A stretch of 44,421 nt of DNA from Clostridia bacterium (GTDB lineage: Bacteria > Bacillota > Clostridia > TANB77 > RGIG9151), in the NCBI GenBank assembly GCA_017934955.1, contig JAGBIO010000016.1, positions 1-44,421 of the forward strand, given 5' to 3'. The position numbers were made by a program, and so were the translations under genes. Every line of letters begins with the position of its first letter. The first letter of the stretch is position 1. The notes under the pieces are model-generated. The model had not been told where the DNA came from, made no database searches, and saw only the letters and a program-made list of their open reading frames with translations. Positions 1 to 7,816 of this stretch are shown one piece after another.

Positions 1-124
1 AATTTAATGCTATTCCTTTTATACCTACTTTCCGATTTAATAATGAAAATATCAATACAAACTCAGCAAATACTTCTAAATATCTTAGTATAAACGCAAT
101 TGGTTCCATTATATAATATTCCAT
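1..124 (-). CDS. N-terminal part of a membrane protein, cut by window edge
   Basis: On the minus strand an ATG at 124 follows a strong AGGAGG ribosome binding site (136-141) and opens a frame that runs off the window start without a stop. The 41 visible residues begin MEYYIMEPIAFILRYLEVF and are mostly hydrophobic, as in a first transmembrane helix, followed by the basic NRKVGIKG turn. Nothing here identifies a family. An N-terminal membrane segment of a sensor kinase or a small membrane protein would both fit. It lies directly downstream of the terminator of the FAD oxidoreductase gene, so it is probably transcribed separately. Confidence 0.5.
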   Translation of the reverse strand, partial: MEYYIMEPIAFILRYLEVFAEFVLIFSLLNRKVGIKGIALN

Positions 125-143
125 TTTTCTTTTTTCCTCCTTT

Positions 144-171
144 AAAAAAACCGGTAGCGTAAGCCACCGGT
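144..171 (-). terminator. Rho-independent terminator after the FAD oxidoreductase gene
   Basis: A 9-bp stem (150-158 with 163-171, one G-U pair, 4-nt loop) is followed on the minus strand by seven T residues (complement of 144-150). It sits 13 bases past the stop codon of the upstream minus-strand gene. Confidence 0.85.
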
Positions 172-183
172 ACTGTGTAAAAC

Positions 184-1569
184 CTAAATTCTCTTTAAGA
201 TGTTTCTTGCTACATATACACCGGTTGCAGCGGCTTGTGCTAAGCCTCTGGTTACGCCGGCGCCGTCTCCTATTGCGAACATGTTGGTGTATTTTGTCTC
301 TAATTCGTTTGATAATTCCGGTTTTGCACTGTAGAACTTGACTTCTACGCCATAGAGAAGGGTATCGAAATTTGCGGCGCCCGGAGCGATTTTGTCCAGT
401 GCGTAAATCATTTCGATAATATCGTCTAATTGCCGTTTTGGGATGACTAAGCTTAAATCACCCGGGGTCGCATTTAAGGTCGGCTTTACAAAGCTTTGCG
501 CTAAACGGTGTTCGTTGGTACGATTTCCTTTTACTAAGTCACCAAATCTTTGTACTAAAATTCCTCCGCCGAGTAAGTTTGATAAAGACGCAATTCTCTT
601 GCCATATTGATAAGGATCGTTAAACGGTTGTGTGAAACGATTGCTTACCAAAAGCGCAAAGTTCGTGTTTTCACTGCGCAAAGCAGGATCGGAATAACTA
701 TGACCATTTACTGTCATTAAGCCATCTACGTTTTCCGTTACAACGTGTCCGTAAGGATTCATGCAGAATGTACGAATTTTATCTCCATGACATTTTGTGC
801 GGTAAACGAGTTTGGATTCATAAACCGCATTTGTAATATGTTCAAAAACTCTTGCCGGCATTTCTACTCTAACGCCGATATCTACTTGGTTGTTCAGAAG
901 TGGAATATCTAATTTTTTGCATTGGTTGGAAAACCATTCTGCACCGGCTCTTCCCGGAGCGACGATTAAATATTTACAATTTAAGGTACCCATCGATGAG
1001 GTAACCACTTCAAAAGAACCATCTGAAAGGTGTGTAATGTCGGAAACTTGGCAATCCGACTCAATTTGAATTTTTTCTGCTAAGTAATCGTACATATTTT
1101 TCAAGATTTGCAAGTTATTTTCCGTTCCCAAATGCTTTACTTTCGCGTGGAGAAGGTGCAAATCGTATTCTAAAGCCGCTTTTTCTATTTTTAGTGCCTC
1201 CGGTGTTTGGGTAGAGAAGGTCTCGTCGGTAGCACCGAATTTCATGTTGATTTCATCCACATAATTGATTAAATCCATGACATCTTTGTCCGGAAGGTAT
1301 TCGTTAAACCATCCGCCAAAAGCTGTTGTGAAGTTGTATTTTCCGTCAGAAAAGTTTCCTGCTCCGCCGAATCCTTTCATGATACTGCAAGCCGGACAGT
1401 TGATACAGTCTTTTACTTTTCCTTCAATAATCGGGCAGGATCTTTTGTAAATGTTTTTGCCCTGTTCTAATAATAAAACATTTAATTTGGATTTTTCTGC
1501 AAGTTCATAAGCTGCCATAATTCCTGAAATTCCTGCACCTACAATAATAACATCGTAATGTTTATTCAT
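184..1569 (-). CDS. FAD-dependent oxidoreductase (COG2509-like)
   Basis: A 461-residue flavoprotein. The N-terminus YDVIIVGAGISGIMAAYEL is a Rossmann dinucleotide-binding GxGxxG motif with the acidic residue after the second strand (LLLEQG). The C-terminus has the second FAD motif, AIGDGAGVTRGLAQAAATG. A cysteine cluster near residues 45-62 (CPIIEGKVKDCINCPACSIMKG) followed by GFGGAGNFSDGK is typical of the uncharacterised FAD-dependent dehydrogenases of COG2509, which also resemble the HI0933/YhiN fold. The cysteines could bind iron-sulfur or be redox active; that is inference. The substrate is unknown. The gene starts 21 bases after guaB ends and is probably co-transcribed with it. The family call is firm, the reaction is not known. 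Confidence 0.85.
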   Translation of the reverse strand: MNKHYDVIIVGAGISGIMAAYELAEKSKLNVLLLEQGKNIYKRSCPIIEGKVKDCINCPACSIMKGFGGAGNFSDGKYNFTTAFGGWFNEYLPDKDVMDLINYVDEINMKFGATDETFSTQTPEALKIEKAALEYDLHLLHAKVKHLGTENNLQILKNMYDYLAEKIQIESDCQVSDITHLSDGSFEVVTSSMGTLNCKYLIVAPGRAGAEWFSNQCKKLDIPLLNNQVDIGVRVEMPARVFEHITNAVYESKLVYRTKCHGDKIRTFCMNPYGHVVTENVDGLMTVNGHSYSDPALRSENTNFALLVSNRFTQPFNDPYQYGKRIASLSNLLGGGILVQRFGDLVKGNRTNEHRLAQSFVKPTLNATPGDLSLVIPKRQLDDIIEMIYALDKIAPGAANFDTLLYGVEVKFYSAKPELSNELETKYTNMFAIGDGAGVTRGLAQAAATGVYVARNILKRI

Positions 1570-1590
1570 AATTTCACATCCCTATTTTGA

Positions 1591-3087
1591 TTAATTTTCA
1601 TTCTTTAAAATAACGTCGTGGGCTCCGCCTTCTACAATACTGGTGCTGGAAACGAGGGTAAGTTTTGCGTTTTTATGAAGTTCTGAGATAGAAGTAGAAC
1701 CGCAGTTCGACATGGTCGACTTAATTTTATTCAAGGTAATATCTAAATTTTCCTTTAATGTTCCGGCATAAGGAACATAAGAATCAACGCCTTCTACGAA
1801 GGACATTTTCTTTTTGTTTCCGCCCATATCATAACGTTCCCAGTTCCGTGCTCTTGCAGAACCTTCTCCCCAATATTCCTTTACAAAGTTATTGCCGATT
1901 TTTAATTTTCTGGTTGGGCTTTCGTCAAATCTTGCAAAATATCTTCCCATCATAAGGAAGTCTGCGCCCATGGCTAACGCCAACGTCATGTGGTAGTCGT
2001 GAACGATTCCGCCGTCAGAACAGAGCGGAATATATACGCCGGTACGTTTTAAGTATTCGTCACGTGCTTCGGCTACATCGATTAATGCGCTCGCCTGACC
2101 GCGTCCGATTCCTTTCTGTTCACGCGTGATGCAGATAGAACCGCCGCCGATTCCTATTTTTACGAAGTCGGCACCTGCATCGGCAAGATAGTAAAACGCA
2201 GCTTTATCTACCACATTTCCGGCACCGATTTTTACGGTGTTACCGTACTTTTGGCGAACAAAATCAATGACATTTTTCTGCCATACCGAGTATCCGTCGG
2301 AGGAATCAAGGCATAGGATATCCGCCCCGGCTTCTACTAATGCCGGAATTCTTTCGGTATAGTCTCGTGTATTGACACCGGCACCGACAATGTAACGTTT
2401 GTCAGCGTCATATAGAGATAACGGATTGTCTTTATGATTTTCGTAATCTTTACGGAATACCAAAGAAGAAAGATGTCCGTTTTTATCGACAATCGGAAGA
2501 CAATTGATTTTATATTCCCAAATTCGATCGTTTGCTTCGGAAAGGCTGATTCCTTCTTCTGCAAAGATTAATTTACTGATTGGAGTCATTAAGTCTTTTA
2601 CTTTTGTATCTAAAGCATGACGAGATACTCTATAATCCTTGCTGGTAATTAACCCTAACAATTTCCCGTTATGCGAACCATCATCGGTAATCGGAATCGT
2701 GGAGTGATCTGTTTCTTCGCGGATATTTAAGATATCCTGCAAAGTGTCATCCGGTTTGAGATTCCAATTGCTTTTTACGAAGCCGGATTTAAAGCTTTTT
2801 ACGTTTCGAATCATTTGTGCCTGTTCTTCAATTGGCTGTGAGACATAAATAAAGGATACGCCGCCTTCTTTGGCTAAGGAAATTGCCATTTTTTCTCCGG
2901 ATACCGATTGCATGATTGCCGAAGTAAAAGGAATGTTCGCTTTTAGGCTTGGTTCTTCGCCGATTCTGTATTTTACGAGAGGAGTCGCTAAAGAGATTTT
3001 TTCCGGAATACAGTCTTCGGTCGTTAAATTCGGAACCAACAGATACTCACTAAAGGTTCTTGATGGAGTGTCAAAATAATATGCCAT
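1591..3087 (-). CDS. guaB: IMP dehydrogenase, Tritrichomonas-like type
   Basis: Oxidises IMP to XMP with NAD+, the committed step of GMP synthesis. The 498-residue protein has a TIM barrel interrupted by a CBS pair (about residues 105-225). The catalytic loop [18 protein letters not shown] places the nucleophile at Cys319, and the flap has [15 protein letters not shown] with the Arg418-Tyr419 pair. From memory of the Tritrichomonas foetus enzyme, both positions and much of the surrounding wording match it, rather than the GPGSICTTR version of B. subtilis GuaB. The start is the ATG at 3087, six bases after AGGAGG; an upstream in-frame start at 3105 would place the RBS inside the gene. First gene of a likely two-gene unit with the FAD oxidoreductase. 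Confidence 0.95.
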   Translation of the reverse strand: MAYYFDTPSRTFSEYLLVPNLTTEDCIPEKISLATPLVKYRIGEEPSLKANIPFTSAIMQSVSGEKMAISLAKEGGVSFIYVSQPIEEQAQMIRNVKSFKSGFVKSNWNLKPDDTLQDILNIREETDHSTIPITDDGSHNGKLLGLITSKDYRVSRHALDTKVKDLMTPISKLIFAEEGISLSEANDRIWEYKINCLPIVDKNGHLSSLVFRKDYENHKDNPLSLYDADKRYIVGAGVNTRDYTERIPALVEAGADILCLDSSDGYSVWQKNVIDFVRQKYGNTVKIGAGNVVDKAAFYYLADAGADFVKIGIGGGSICITREQKGIGRGQASALIDVAEARDEYLKRTGVYIPLCSDGGIVHDYHMTLALAMGADFLMMGRYFARFDESPTRKLKIGNNFVKEYWGEGSARARNWERYDMGGNKKKMSFVEGVDSYVPYAGTLKENLDITLNKIKSTMSNCGSTSISELHKNAKLTLVSSTSIVEGGAHDVILKNEN

Positions 3088-3119
3088 TGAATTACCTCCT
3101 AACAAATAAATTACAATTT

Positions 3120-3148
3120 ATTATAGTAAATTATGTAATTTTTGTCAA
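3120..3148 (-). promoter_or_regulatory. guaB promoter
   Basis: Reading the minus strand: TTGACA (3148-3143), 17-base spacer, TATAAT (3125-3120), a perfect sigma-A consensus. The 7-base inverted halves AAATTAC and GTAATTT flank the -10 region, a possible operator. Confidence 0.85.
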
Positions 3149-3192
3149 TGTTGGAAGAATGGCAGCAGGAAGGAAAATAGCGGTGTTGAAGT

Positions 3193-3270
3193 GGACAGCA
3201 TGAATGCTGTCCGTACGGAAGGATTGAGGCATAAACAATATGGGACTGCCCATACGGGTGAGAGAATTTG
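3193..3270. repeat. Palindromic repeat, 51-bp-array type
   Basis: A core palindrome GGACAGCATGAATGCTGTCC at 3193-3212 is followed by GTACGGA and GAGGCATA, the same spacer wording as the tandem array at 44177-44421. A second, degenerate unit follows (GGACTGCCCATACGGGT). It looks like a decayed two-unit copy of that array. Confidence 0.8.
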
Positions 3271-3289
3271 AAAATGAATCAGGAAATAA

Positions 3290-3318
3290 TTGACAAATTT
3301 TACAAAAAGTAATATACT
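3290..3318 (+). promoter_or_regulatory. Promoter of the VirB3/VirB4-like set
   Basis: TTGACA at 3290-3295, 17-base spacer, TATACT at 3313-3318, 34 bases before the first start codon. Confidence 0.85.
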
Positions 3319-3351
3319 TACATGGTAAAATATGTAATGTGGGAGGCAGAG

Positions 3352-3648
3352 ATGAAACAGTTTATTTTTCCGGCAAACTATAATCGTAAAGAGAAGTTTT
3401 TAGGGATGGTTGAATATAAAACGATTATTGTAATTGCAAGTTGGGGTGCTTTTTTATTTTATTTATTGAAGTTTTTCGGTTGGGCGTGGATTGTGAAGGT
3501 TTATGTATTTCTTATTTTCTTCGGAATACCGTCGATTTTTCTGCTGGTTGGGTTTAACGGAGAAAATATGTTGGATGTTGTGCGGTATCTTGTGAAATAT
3601 TCCGTTTCACCGAAGGAATATGTGTACCGGAAAAAAGAGAGAGGGTGA
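3352..3648 (+). CDS. PrgI/VirB3-like inner membrane protein
   Basis: A 98-residue protein with two adjacent hydrophobic segments (about residues 25-45 and 49-70) after a short basic N-terminus (MKQFIFPANYNRKEKFLG). Size, topology and position directly before a VirB4-type ATPase match the PrgI family, the Gram-positive counterpart of VirB3, which anchors the ATPase to the membrane in type IV secretion machines. The ATG at 3352 is chosen because GGGAGG lies five bases upstream and a promoter lies just before it; the frame also opens at 3322. The next gene starts four bases after its stop. No relaxase, coupling protein or VirB6/VirB8 gene is visible nearby. Confidence 0.7.
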   Translation: MKQFIFPANYNRKEKFLGMVEYKTIIVIASWGAFLFYLLKFFGWAWIVKVYVFLIFFGIPSIFLLVGFNGENMLDVVRYLVKYSVSPKEYVYRKKERG

Positions 3649-3652
3649 GAAG

Positions 3653-4252
3653 ATGAGACAGTCGCTAAAACAATGGTGTCCGATAAAGCGGATTGTGCAG
3701 GGGATGATTGAGTTAAAAAACGGAGATTTCTGCAAGATTCTTGAGGTAGTTCCTATTAATTTTGCCTTAAAGTCTGAAAGGGAACAGGAGCAAATATTGT
3801 ATCAGTATAAGACTTTTTTAAAAACTTGTGATTTTTCCATGCAAATTTTAATTTTCAGCAAGCGGTATGATATTGAAGGGCATATTGCAAATTTGGAGAG
3901 AAGGTACCAACAGGAAGAGAATGAAAAAGTAAGGGGAATGTTAGAAAAATATTTGGAGGAGTTAAGGAAAATAGCGGGGAACAAAGATATTATTTCGCGA
4001 AAGTTTTATTTAGTGATCCGAGAAAGCGGAAAGAGCGAAAGTAAGTATAAGCGGAGTATGGAAGAGATAGAACGGGCTTTTGAGGAAAAAATTCTTAAGG
4101 TAAAAAATTCCTTAAAGAAAACAGGAAATGAAGTAAGGAATTTTGAAAGAGACGACGAGCAAGTGATGAAGATTTTATTTGATATTTTTCATAGAAGGAG
4201 TTTGAAGAATACTATCTACAGAAAGGATTTGTTGAAGTGGTCAAGAATTTAG
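3653..4252 (+). CDS. VirB4 N-terminal-domain-like protein (TraC-like)
   Basis: A 199-residue soluble protein. Its first part (WCPIKRIVQG, ELKNGDFCKILEVVPINF) resembles the N-terminal domain that precedes the ATPase domain in VirB4/TraC/TrbE proteins. The second half (residues about 75-165) is strongly charged and probably helical. The stop at 4252 overlaps the start of the ATPase gene by 16 bases, in a frame shifted by -1. The two products together (about 811 residues) have the length of a complete VirB4. Either this is a natural two-subunit arrangement with translational coupling, or an ancestral single gene was split by a frameshift. I favour coupling because the second gene has its own AAGGA before a GTG. 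Confidence 0.6.
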   Translation: MRQSLKQWCPIKRIVQGMIELKNGDFCKILEVVPINFALKSEREQEQILYQYKTFLKTCDFSMQILIFSKRYDIEGHIANLERRYQQEENEKVRGMLEKYLEELRKIAGNKDIISRKFYLVIRESGKSESKYKRSMEEIERAFEEKILKVKNSLKKTGNEVRNFERDDEQVMKILFDIFHRRSLKNTIYRKDLLKWSRI

Positions 4253-6075
4253 AGAAAAGAAAGAAGCGTTCAATTTGGGATGCTGTTGTTTCAAAAAACG
4301 ATGTATTTTTACCGGATTATATCAACTTGCATAATCCAAAGTATATAGAGATGGATGGCCTGTATTCGGCGGGACTCATGGTAGTGAATTATGCCGGAAA
4401 GCAGGAAATCGGTTGGATGCTGCGATTATTGGAACTGAATTTTGATGCGGATATCAGTATGTTTTATGAGAAGTTGGAGTTTCATCGGGTAATACGGGAT
4501 TTGACCTATTATATCGGAAATATTCATACGGCGATACAGACGGTGAGTCGGAATCAGCAGGACATTGATTTGATGGAAACCTCTTGCGAGGATGCGAAGT
4601 ATATACGGCGTGAGATGCAGGTAAATAAAGAAGATTTGTATCACTTATGTATGTATATCTCGGTTTCGGCGGAGACGGTAGAACTTTTGAACTTTAACTT
4701 GGAGAAGTTAGAGGGAATTTGTGCCGCAATGGGATTGGCGACAAGACGAACGGTGTTTCGGCAAAAGGAACTTTTTGAGACGATGTTGCCGATTGCGGAG
4801 AATCCTGCGGAATTGAAATCGGCTGCAGTGCGGAATGTTCTTACCGAAGGACTTTCTTCTACTTATCCGTTTGTGTCGTCGGAATTGTATGATGAAGATG
4901 GCGTTTTGATTGGGACCAATAACCATAATCACTCGTTGATTGTTGTCGATCGGTTTAACAGTATGCTCTATAAAAATGCGAATATGTGTGTTCTTGGAAC
5001 GAGCGGCGCGGGGAAATCTTTTTTGGTGAAGTTAATGTTACTGCGAAATCGCTATTTAGGGATTCAACAGTTTGTGATTGATCCGGATTCGGAATATAGA
5101 AGTGTATGCGAAAGTCTTGATGGGACGTTTTTGGAAATTTCTCCTTCTTCTCGAACCTATATTAATGTGATGGATATTCGGGAAAGTGAGAAAGTTGATT
5201 CTGAACCAAAGGGGTACTTGATGGAGAAATTAGCTCGTTTGAAGACGTTTTTTTCTTTGATATTAAAGGAGTTGAGTGAAGAAGAAGAGAGAGTTTTAGA
5301 GGAAAATTTGATTGCATGTTATAAGAAGTTTGGAATTACTTTCGAGGATGAGAGTTTGTTTTTGGAATCCGGAGAAACGTTACGCTTGAAGCCGAAATTC
5401 CGGGATTTGAAAGATATGCCTGTTTTAGGAGATTTGTATAACGTATTGTTGGAAGATAAGCGGGCAGAGGGGCTGGCAATACGTTTAAAGCCGTTTATTA
5501 GCGGTGCTTATTCTTATTTTAATCATCATACCAACGTGAATTTCGGAAACAAATTGATTGTGGCGGATATCAGTAAAACAGATACGAACAAGATGGCGGC
5601 GAGTATGTACGCTGTGATTGAGTTATTTTGGGATAAGATTCAGGCAAACAGGGGAGAGAAGAAGATTATTTATTTGGATGAATTGTGGCGGTTGATTGGA
5701 AGTTCCGGAAATCAATATACGGCGGAGTTTGTGTATAAGATTTTTAAGACAATCCGAAAGTATGGCGGTGCGGCGACGGCGATTACGCAGGATGTGTCGG
5801 ATTTCTTTGATTTGGAGAACGGAAAGTATGGAAAGGCGATTATTAATAACTCAGCTTTGAAGTTTGTTTTGCAGTTAGAGGAAGAGGATATCGGGATTTT
5901 GAAAAATGTTTTGAAACTTTCGGAGGAAGAGGAGTTTAAGATTCGGAATTTCGCACGAGGAAATTGTCTGTTTTATGCCGGAAAGAATCATGTGGAGACG
6001 AAAATTCAAGCGTATGATTATGAATACGATTTGATTACAACGGATCGGGCAGATTTAGAGAGGATAGGAAAATAA
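4237..6075 (+). CDS. VirB4-family type IV secretion ATPase
   Basis: A 612-residue P-loop ATPase that in type IV systems powers substrate transfer or assembly at the inner membrane. Walker A is GTSGAGKS at residues 254-261 and Walker B is KIIYLDELWRLIG near residue 475, followed by a glutamine-rich sensor region (AAATAITQDVSDFF) typical of VirB4/TraC. The first 200 residues (DYINLHNPKYIEMDGLY) match the middle domain of VirB4 proteins. Start is GTG at 4237 with AAGGA about ten bases upstream, overlapping the preceding gene. A strong terminator follows the stop. With no other transfer genes around, this may be a remnant of an integrated element or a chromosomal machine whose partners lie elsewhere. 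Confidence 0.85.
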   Translation: MVKNLEKRKKRSIWDAVVSKNDVFLPDYINLHNPKYIEMDGLYSAGLMVVNYAGKQEIGWMLRLLELNFDADISMFYEKLEFHRVIRDLTYYIGNIHTAIQTVSRNQQDIDLMETSCEDAKYIRREMQVNKEDLYHLCMYISVSAETVELLNFNLEKLEGICAAMGLATRRTVFRQKELFETMLPIAENPAELKSAAVRNVLTEGLSSTYPFVSSELYDEDGVLIGTNNHNHSLIVVDRFNSMLYKNANMCVLGTSGAGKSFLVKLMLLRNRYLGIQQFVIDPDSEYRSVCESLDGTFLEISPSSRTYINVMDIRESEKVDSEPKGYLMEKLARLKTFFSLILKELSEEEERVLEENLIACYKKFGITFEDESLFLESGETLRLKPKFRDLKDMPVLGDLYNVLLEDKRAEGLAIRLKPFISGAYSYFNHHTNVNFGNKLIVADISKTDTNKMAASMYAVIELFWDKIQANRGEKKIIYLDELWRLIGSSGNQYTAEFVYKIFKTIRKYGGAATAITQDVSDFFDLENGKYGKAIINNSALKFVLQLEEEDIGILKNVLKLSEEEEFKIRNFARGNCLFYAGKNHVETKIQAYDYEYDLITTDRADLERIGK

Positions 6076-6078
6076 ATG

Positions 6079-6120
6079 AAAAATGACTGATAAACGCGAT
6101 TGCGTATCAGTCATTTTTTA
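6079..6120. terminator. Bidirectional terminator between virB4-like gene and secreted-protein gene
   Basis: Perfect 14-bp stem AAAAATGACTGATA (6079-6092) with 6105-6118; the loop can extend the stem (CGC with GCG). T runs on both strands serve the convergent genes on either side. Confidence 0.9.
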
Positions 6121-6128
6121 ATGAAACT

Positions 6129-6683
6129 TTAAATACCTTCCAATTTTTTCTCGTAACTGCCTTTTATCATTACGGCGCCGGTTATTTCGCAGCGGATTCC
6201 TCTACCGTCGTTTTTCGGAACGATAATTAAGTGGTTTTTTTGAATAATTTCACCGTTCGGAATGTCTTTCCCATCGGTGGTATCGGACAAGCCACCGGCT
6301 TCGGTGGCGATTGCTGCACAACGACCGGAACGGATGATAATTTCGGTTCCGGTTTGACAGATTAATGATTCGTTTTCTGCTAAGGTGATTAGCTCAAAGC
6401 TGCCGGACGTTGTGCTCTTAGCTTGTTCTTTTACGTCTTGGATTGTTTTATCCAGATCCGTTTGCATGGACTCTAATTTTGAAGCAAGCGTTTGCTCAAT
6501 CGCGTTTGTTAATGTTTCCGTAACTTCTGTTTTCAGCTGTTCGATTTTATTTTCAAAATAGCTTAGCGAAATAAGCGGGTCTCCTTCACTTCCCGGCTCG
6601 GCAGCAAAGGCGACAACCAATAATAATGAAAAAACAGCAATTAACAGAAATAAGATTCCTTTGTTTTTTAGCAAGTTCTTCAT
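6129..6683 (-). CDS. Secreted or membrane-anchored coiled-coil protein, function unknown
   Basis: A 184-residue protein with an N-terminal signal or anchor (KNLLKNKGILFLLIAVFSLLLVVAFAAEPG; cleavage after FAAE or AFA plausible). A helical, coiled-coil-like stretch follows (residues about 40-95, FENKIEQLKTEVTETL onward), then a compact C-terminal domain rich in beta-forming residues (SLICQTGTEIIIRSGRCAAIATEAGGLSDTTDGKDI, shown here only as a landmark region of residues about 105-140). ATG at 6683 is preceded by GGAGATAC. It begins 18 bases after mazF ends and is probably in the same transcript. I do not recognise a named family beyond similar clostridial hypothetical proteins. Confidence 0.7.
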   Translation of the reverse strand: MKNLLKNKGILFLLIAVFSLLLVVAFAAEPGSEGDPLISLSYFENKIEQLKTEVTETLTNAIEQTLASKLESMQTDLDKTIQDVKEQAKSTTSGSFELITLAENESLICQTGTEIIIRSGRCAAIATEAGGLSDTTDGKDIPNGEIIQKNHLIIVPKNDGRGIRCEITGAVMIKGSYEKKLEGI

Positions 6684-6701
6684 ATGTATCTCCTTTTTTA
6701 T

Positions 6702-7049
6702 TTATTCTTCTAAACCAAAGCTGATTTCAATGGCTTCATTGACTTTATCCATTAAATTTTCATTCAAATGCCCGATTCTTTCTTTTAATCTCTTTTTATC
6801 AATTGTTCGTACTTGTTCCAATAAGATTACGGAATCTTTGGAAAGACCGTAATCGTTTGCGTCTATCTCAATATGAGTAGGCATTTTTGCTTTGTTTATT
6901 TGTGATGTTATTGCCGCGGCAATAACAGTGGGACTAAATTTGTTTCCCACATTATTTTGCACGATAAGAACCGGTCTAACTCCGCCTTGTTCGGAGCCAA
7001 CTACCGGACTAAGATCTGCATAGTAAATGTCTCCTCGTTTTACAATCAC
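6702..7049 (-). CDS. mazF: MazF/PemK-family endoribonuclease toxin
   Basis: A single-domain, ACA-type mRNA interferase fold of 115 residues. The characteristic opening [32 protein letters not shown] and the later [15 protein letters not shown] and [13 protein letters not shown] blocks match EndoA/NdoA of B. subtilis. Start: GTG at 7049 has GGAG ten bases upstream and gives the family's usual VIVKRGD N-terminus; GTG at 7058 would leave only one base between GGAG and the start. There is no small antitoxin gene in front: the 5' side holds its own promoter and a leader of about 100 bases. Its antitoxin, if any, must lie elsewhere. Confidence 0.92.
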   Translation of the reverse strand: MIVKRGDIYYADLSPVVGSEQGGVRPVLIVQNNVGNKFSPTVIAAAITSQINKAKMPTHIEIDANDYGLSKDSVILLEQVRTIDKKRLKERIGHLNENLMDKVNEAIEISFGLEE

Positions 7050-7160
7050 AAAATTCACACTCCGTCAAGAATAATTTGTTCAGGCGGTGAGTTTTTCTCA
7101 ATTTCGCCTTAATAAAATTATTTCCTAATCGGAGAAAAAATATACAATTTTCTACGAGTA

Positions 7161-7189
7161 GTTTAACACAAAAATGATATAGGAGTCAA
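7161..7189 (-). promoter_or_regulatory. Probable mazF promoter
   Basis: Minus strand TTGACT (7189-7184), 17-base spacer, TTAAAC (7166-7161). It leaves a leader of about 100 bases before the mazF start. No open frame with an RBS is seen in that leader. Confidence 0.55.
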
Positions 7190-7756
7190 TTAGCAAGACG
7201 AATTTGATACAAACTCACTATATATTATGTTTACTTTTGGCGTTCCGTTCTTGTCGAAGTAAATTAGCGTTTTCGGAAGATTATTTTCGACAGTAAGGGT
7301 GGCATGGTCAATATAATCATTATAATCCGGCATTTTTAAGGTGACGGAAGATTTCGTTCGAGATAAAACAGAGGAATCTTCACAGTTAAAATAACGGTTT
7401 AAAAAATAAGAGAGGAAAAGTGGATTTTGATTTAGTTCTTCGTAGGGGTAGGAAATTTCAATCGGAAAGAGCGGGGAAGAGAGTTGCAGAATGTTATCGG
7501 AATAACGGATTTTTAGTTCATCGGAATCTAAAAATTCCATGTAATAACTTCCGTCCTCGTTGTATTCTTGAATTGCGGTGTAGGTATTGGTGTTTTTATT
7601 GGAGCAAAAAGTAACATCAAAGCGACAAGCATAGTGATGAATGGAAAGAAGAATTTCGTGAATATCTTTTGATGGTCCTTGTTTTTGACAGGAAGTTAGT
7701 CCTAATAATAAGCAGAAGAGTAAAAAAAGTTTTTGAACGGATTTTGGTATATTCAT
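7190..7756 (-). CDS. Lipoprotein, possibly LolA-like fold
   Basis: A 188-residue predicted lipoprotein: basic N-terminus, hydrophobic core KLFLLFCLLLGL and lipobox LTSC with the lipidated cysteine near residue 24. The mature part alternates strands that read like a LolA/germination-lipoprotein type sheet (SYYMEFLDSDELKIRYSD, KTLIYFDKNGTPKVNIIY). That assignment is inference from pattern only. ATG at 7756 sits behind GGGAGGG; the frame is open to 7771 but that would include the RBS. Upstream is the ComM gene, 60 bases away, so it may be co-transcribed. Confidence 0.7.
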   Translation of the reverse strand: MNIPKSVQKLFLLFCLLLGLTSCQKQGPSKDIHEILLSIHHYACRFDVTFCSNKNTNTYTAIQEYNEDGSYYMEFLDSDELKIRYSDNILQLSSPLFPIEISYPYEELNQNPLFLSYFLNRYFNCEDSSVLSRTKSSVTLKMPDYNDYIDHATLTVENNLPKTLIYFDKNGTPKVNIIYSEFVSNSSC

Positions 7757-7816
7757 AGAAAGCCCTCCCATATATTTTCTGATTCAATATATGGGAGAGG
7801 GGTTGTACGTTATGAC

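Noticed and set aside
4200-4252. Programmed -1 frameshift joining the two VirB4 parts
   Set aside because: No X-XXY-YYZ slippery heptamer is visible in the overlap, and the second frame has its own AAGGA-GTG start.
3352-6075. Prophage or complete conjugative element
   Set aside because: No integrase, relaxase, att sites, structural or lysis genes; only three type IV-like genes between house-keeping genes.
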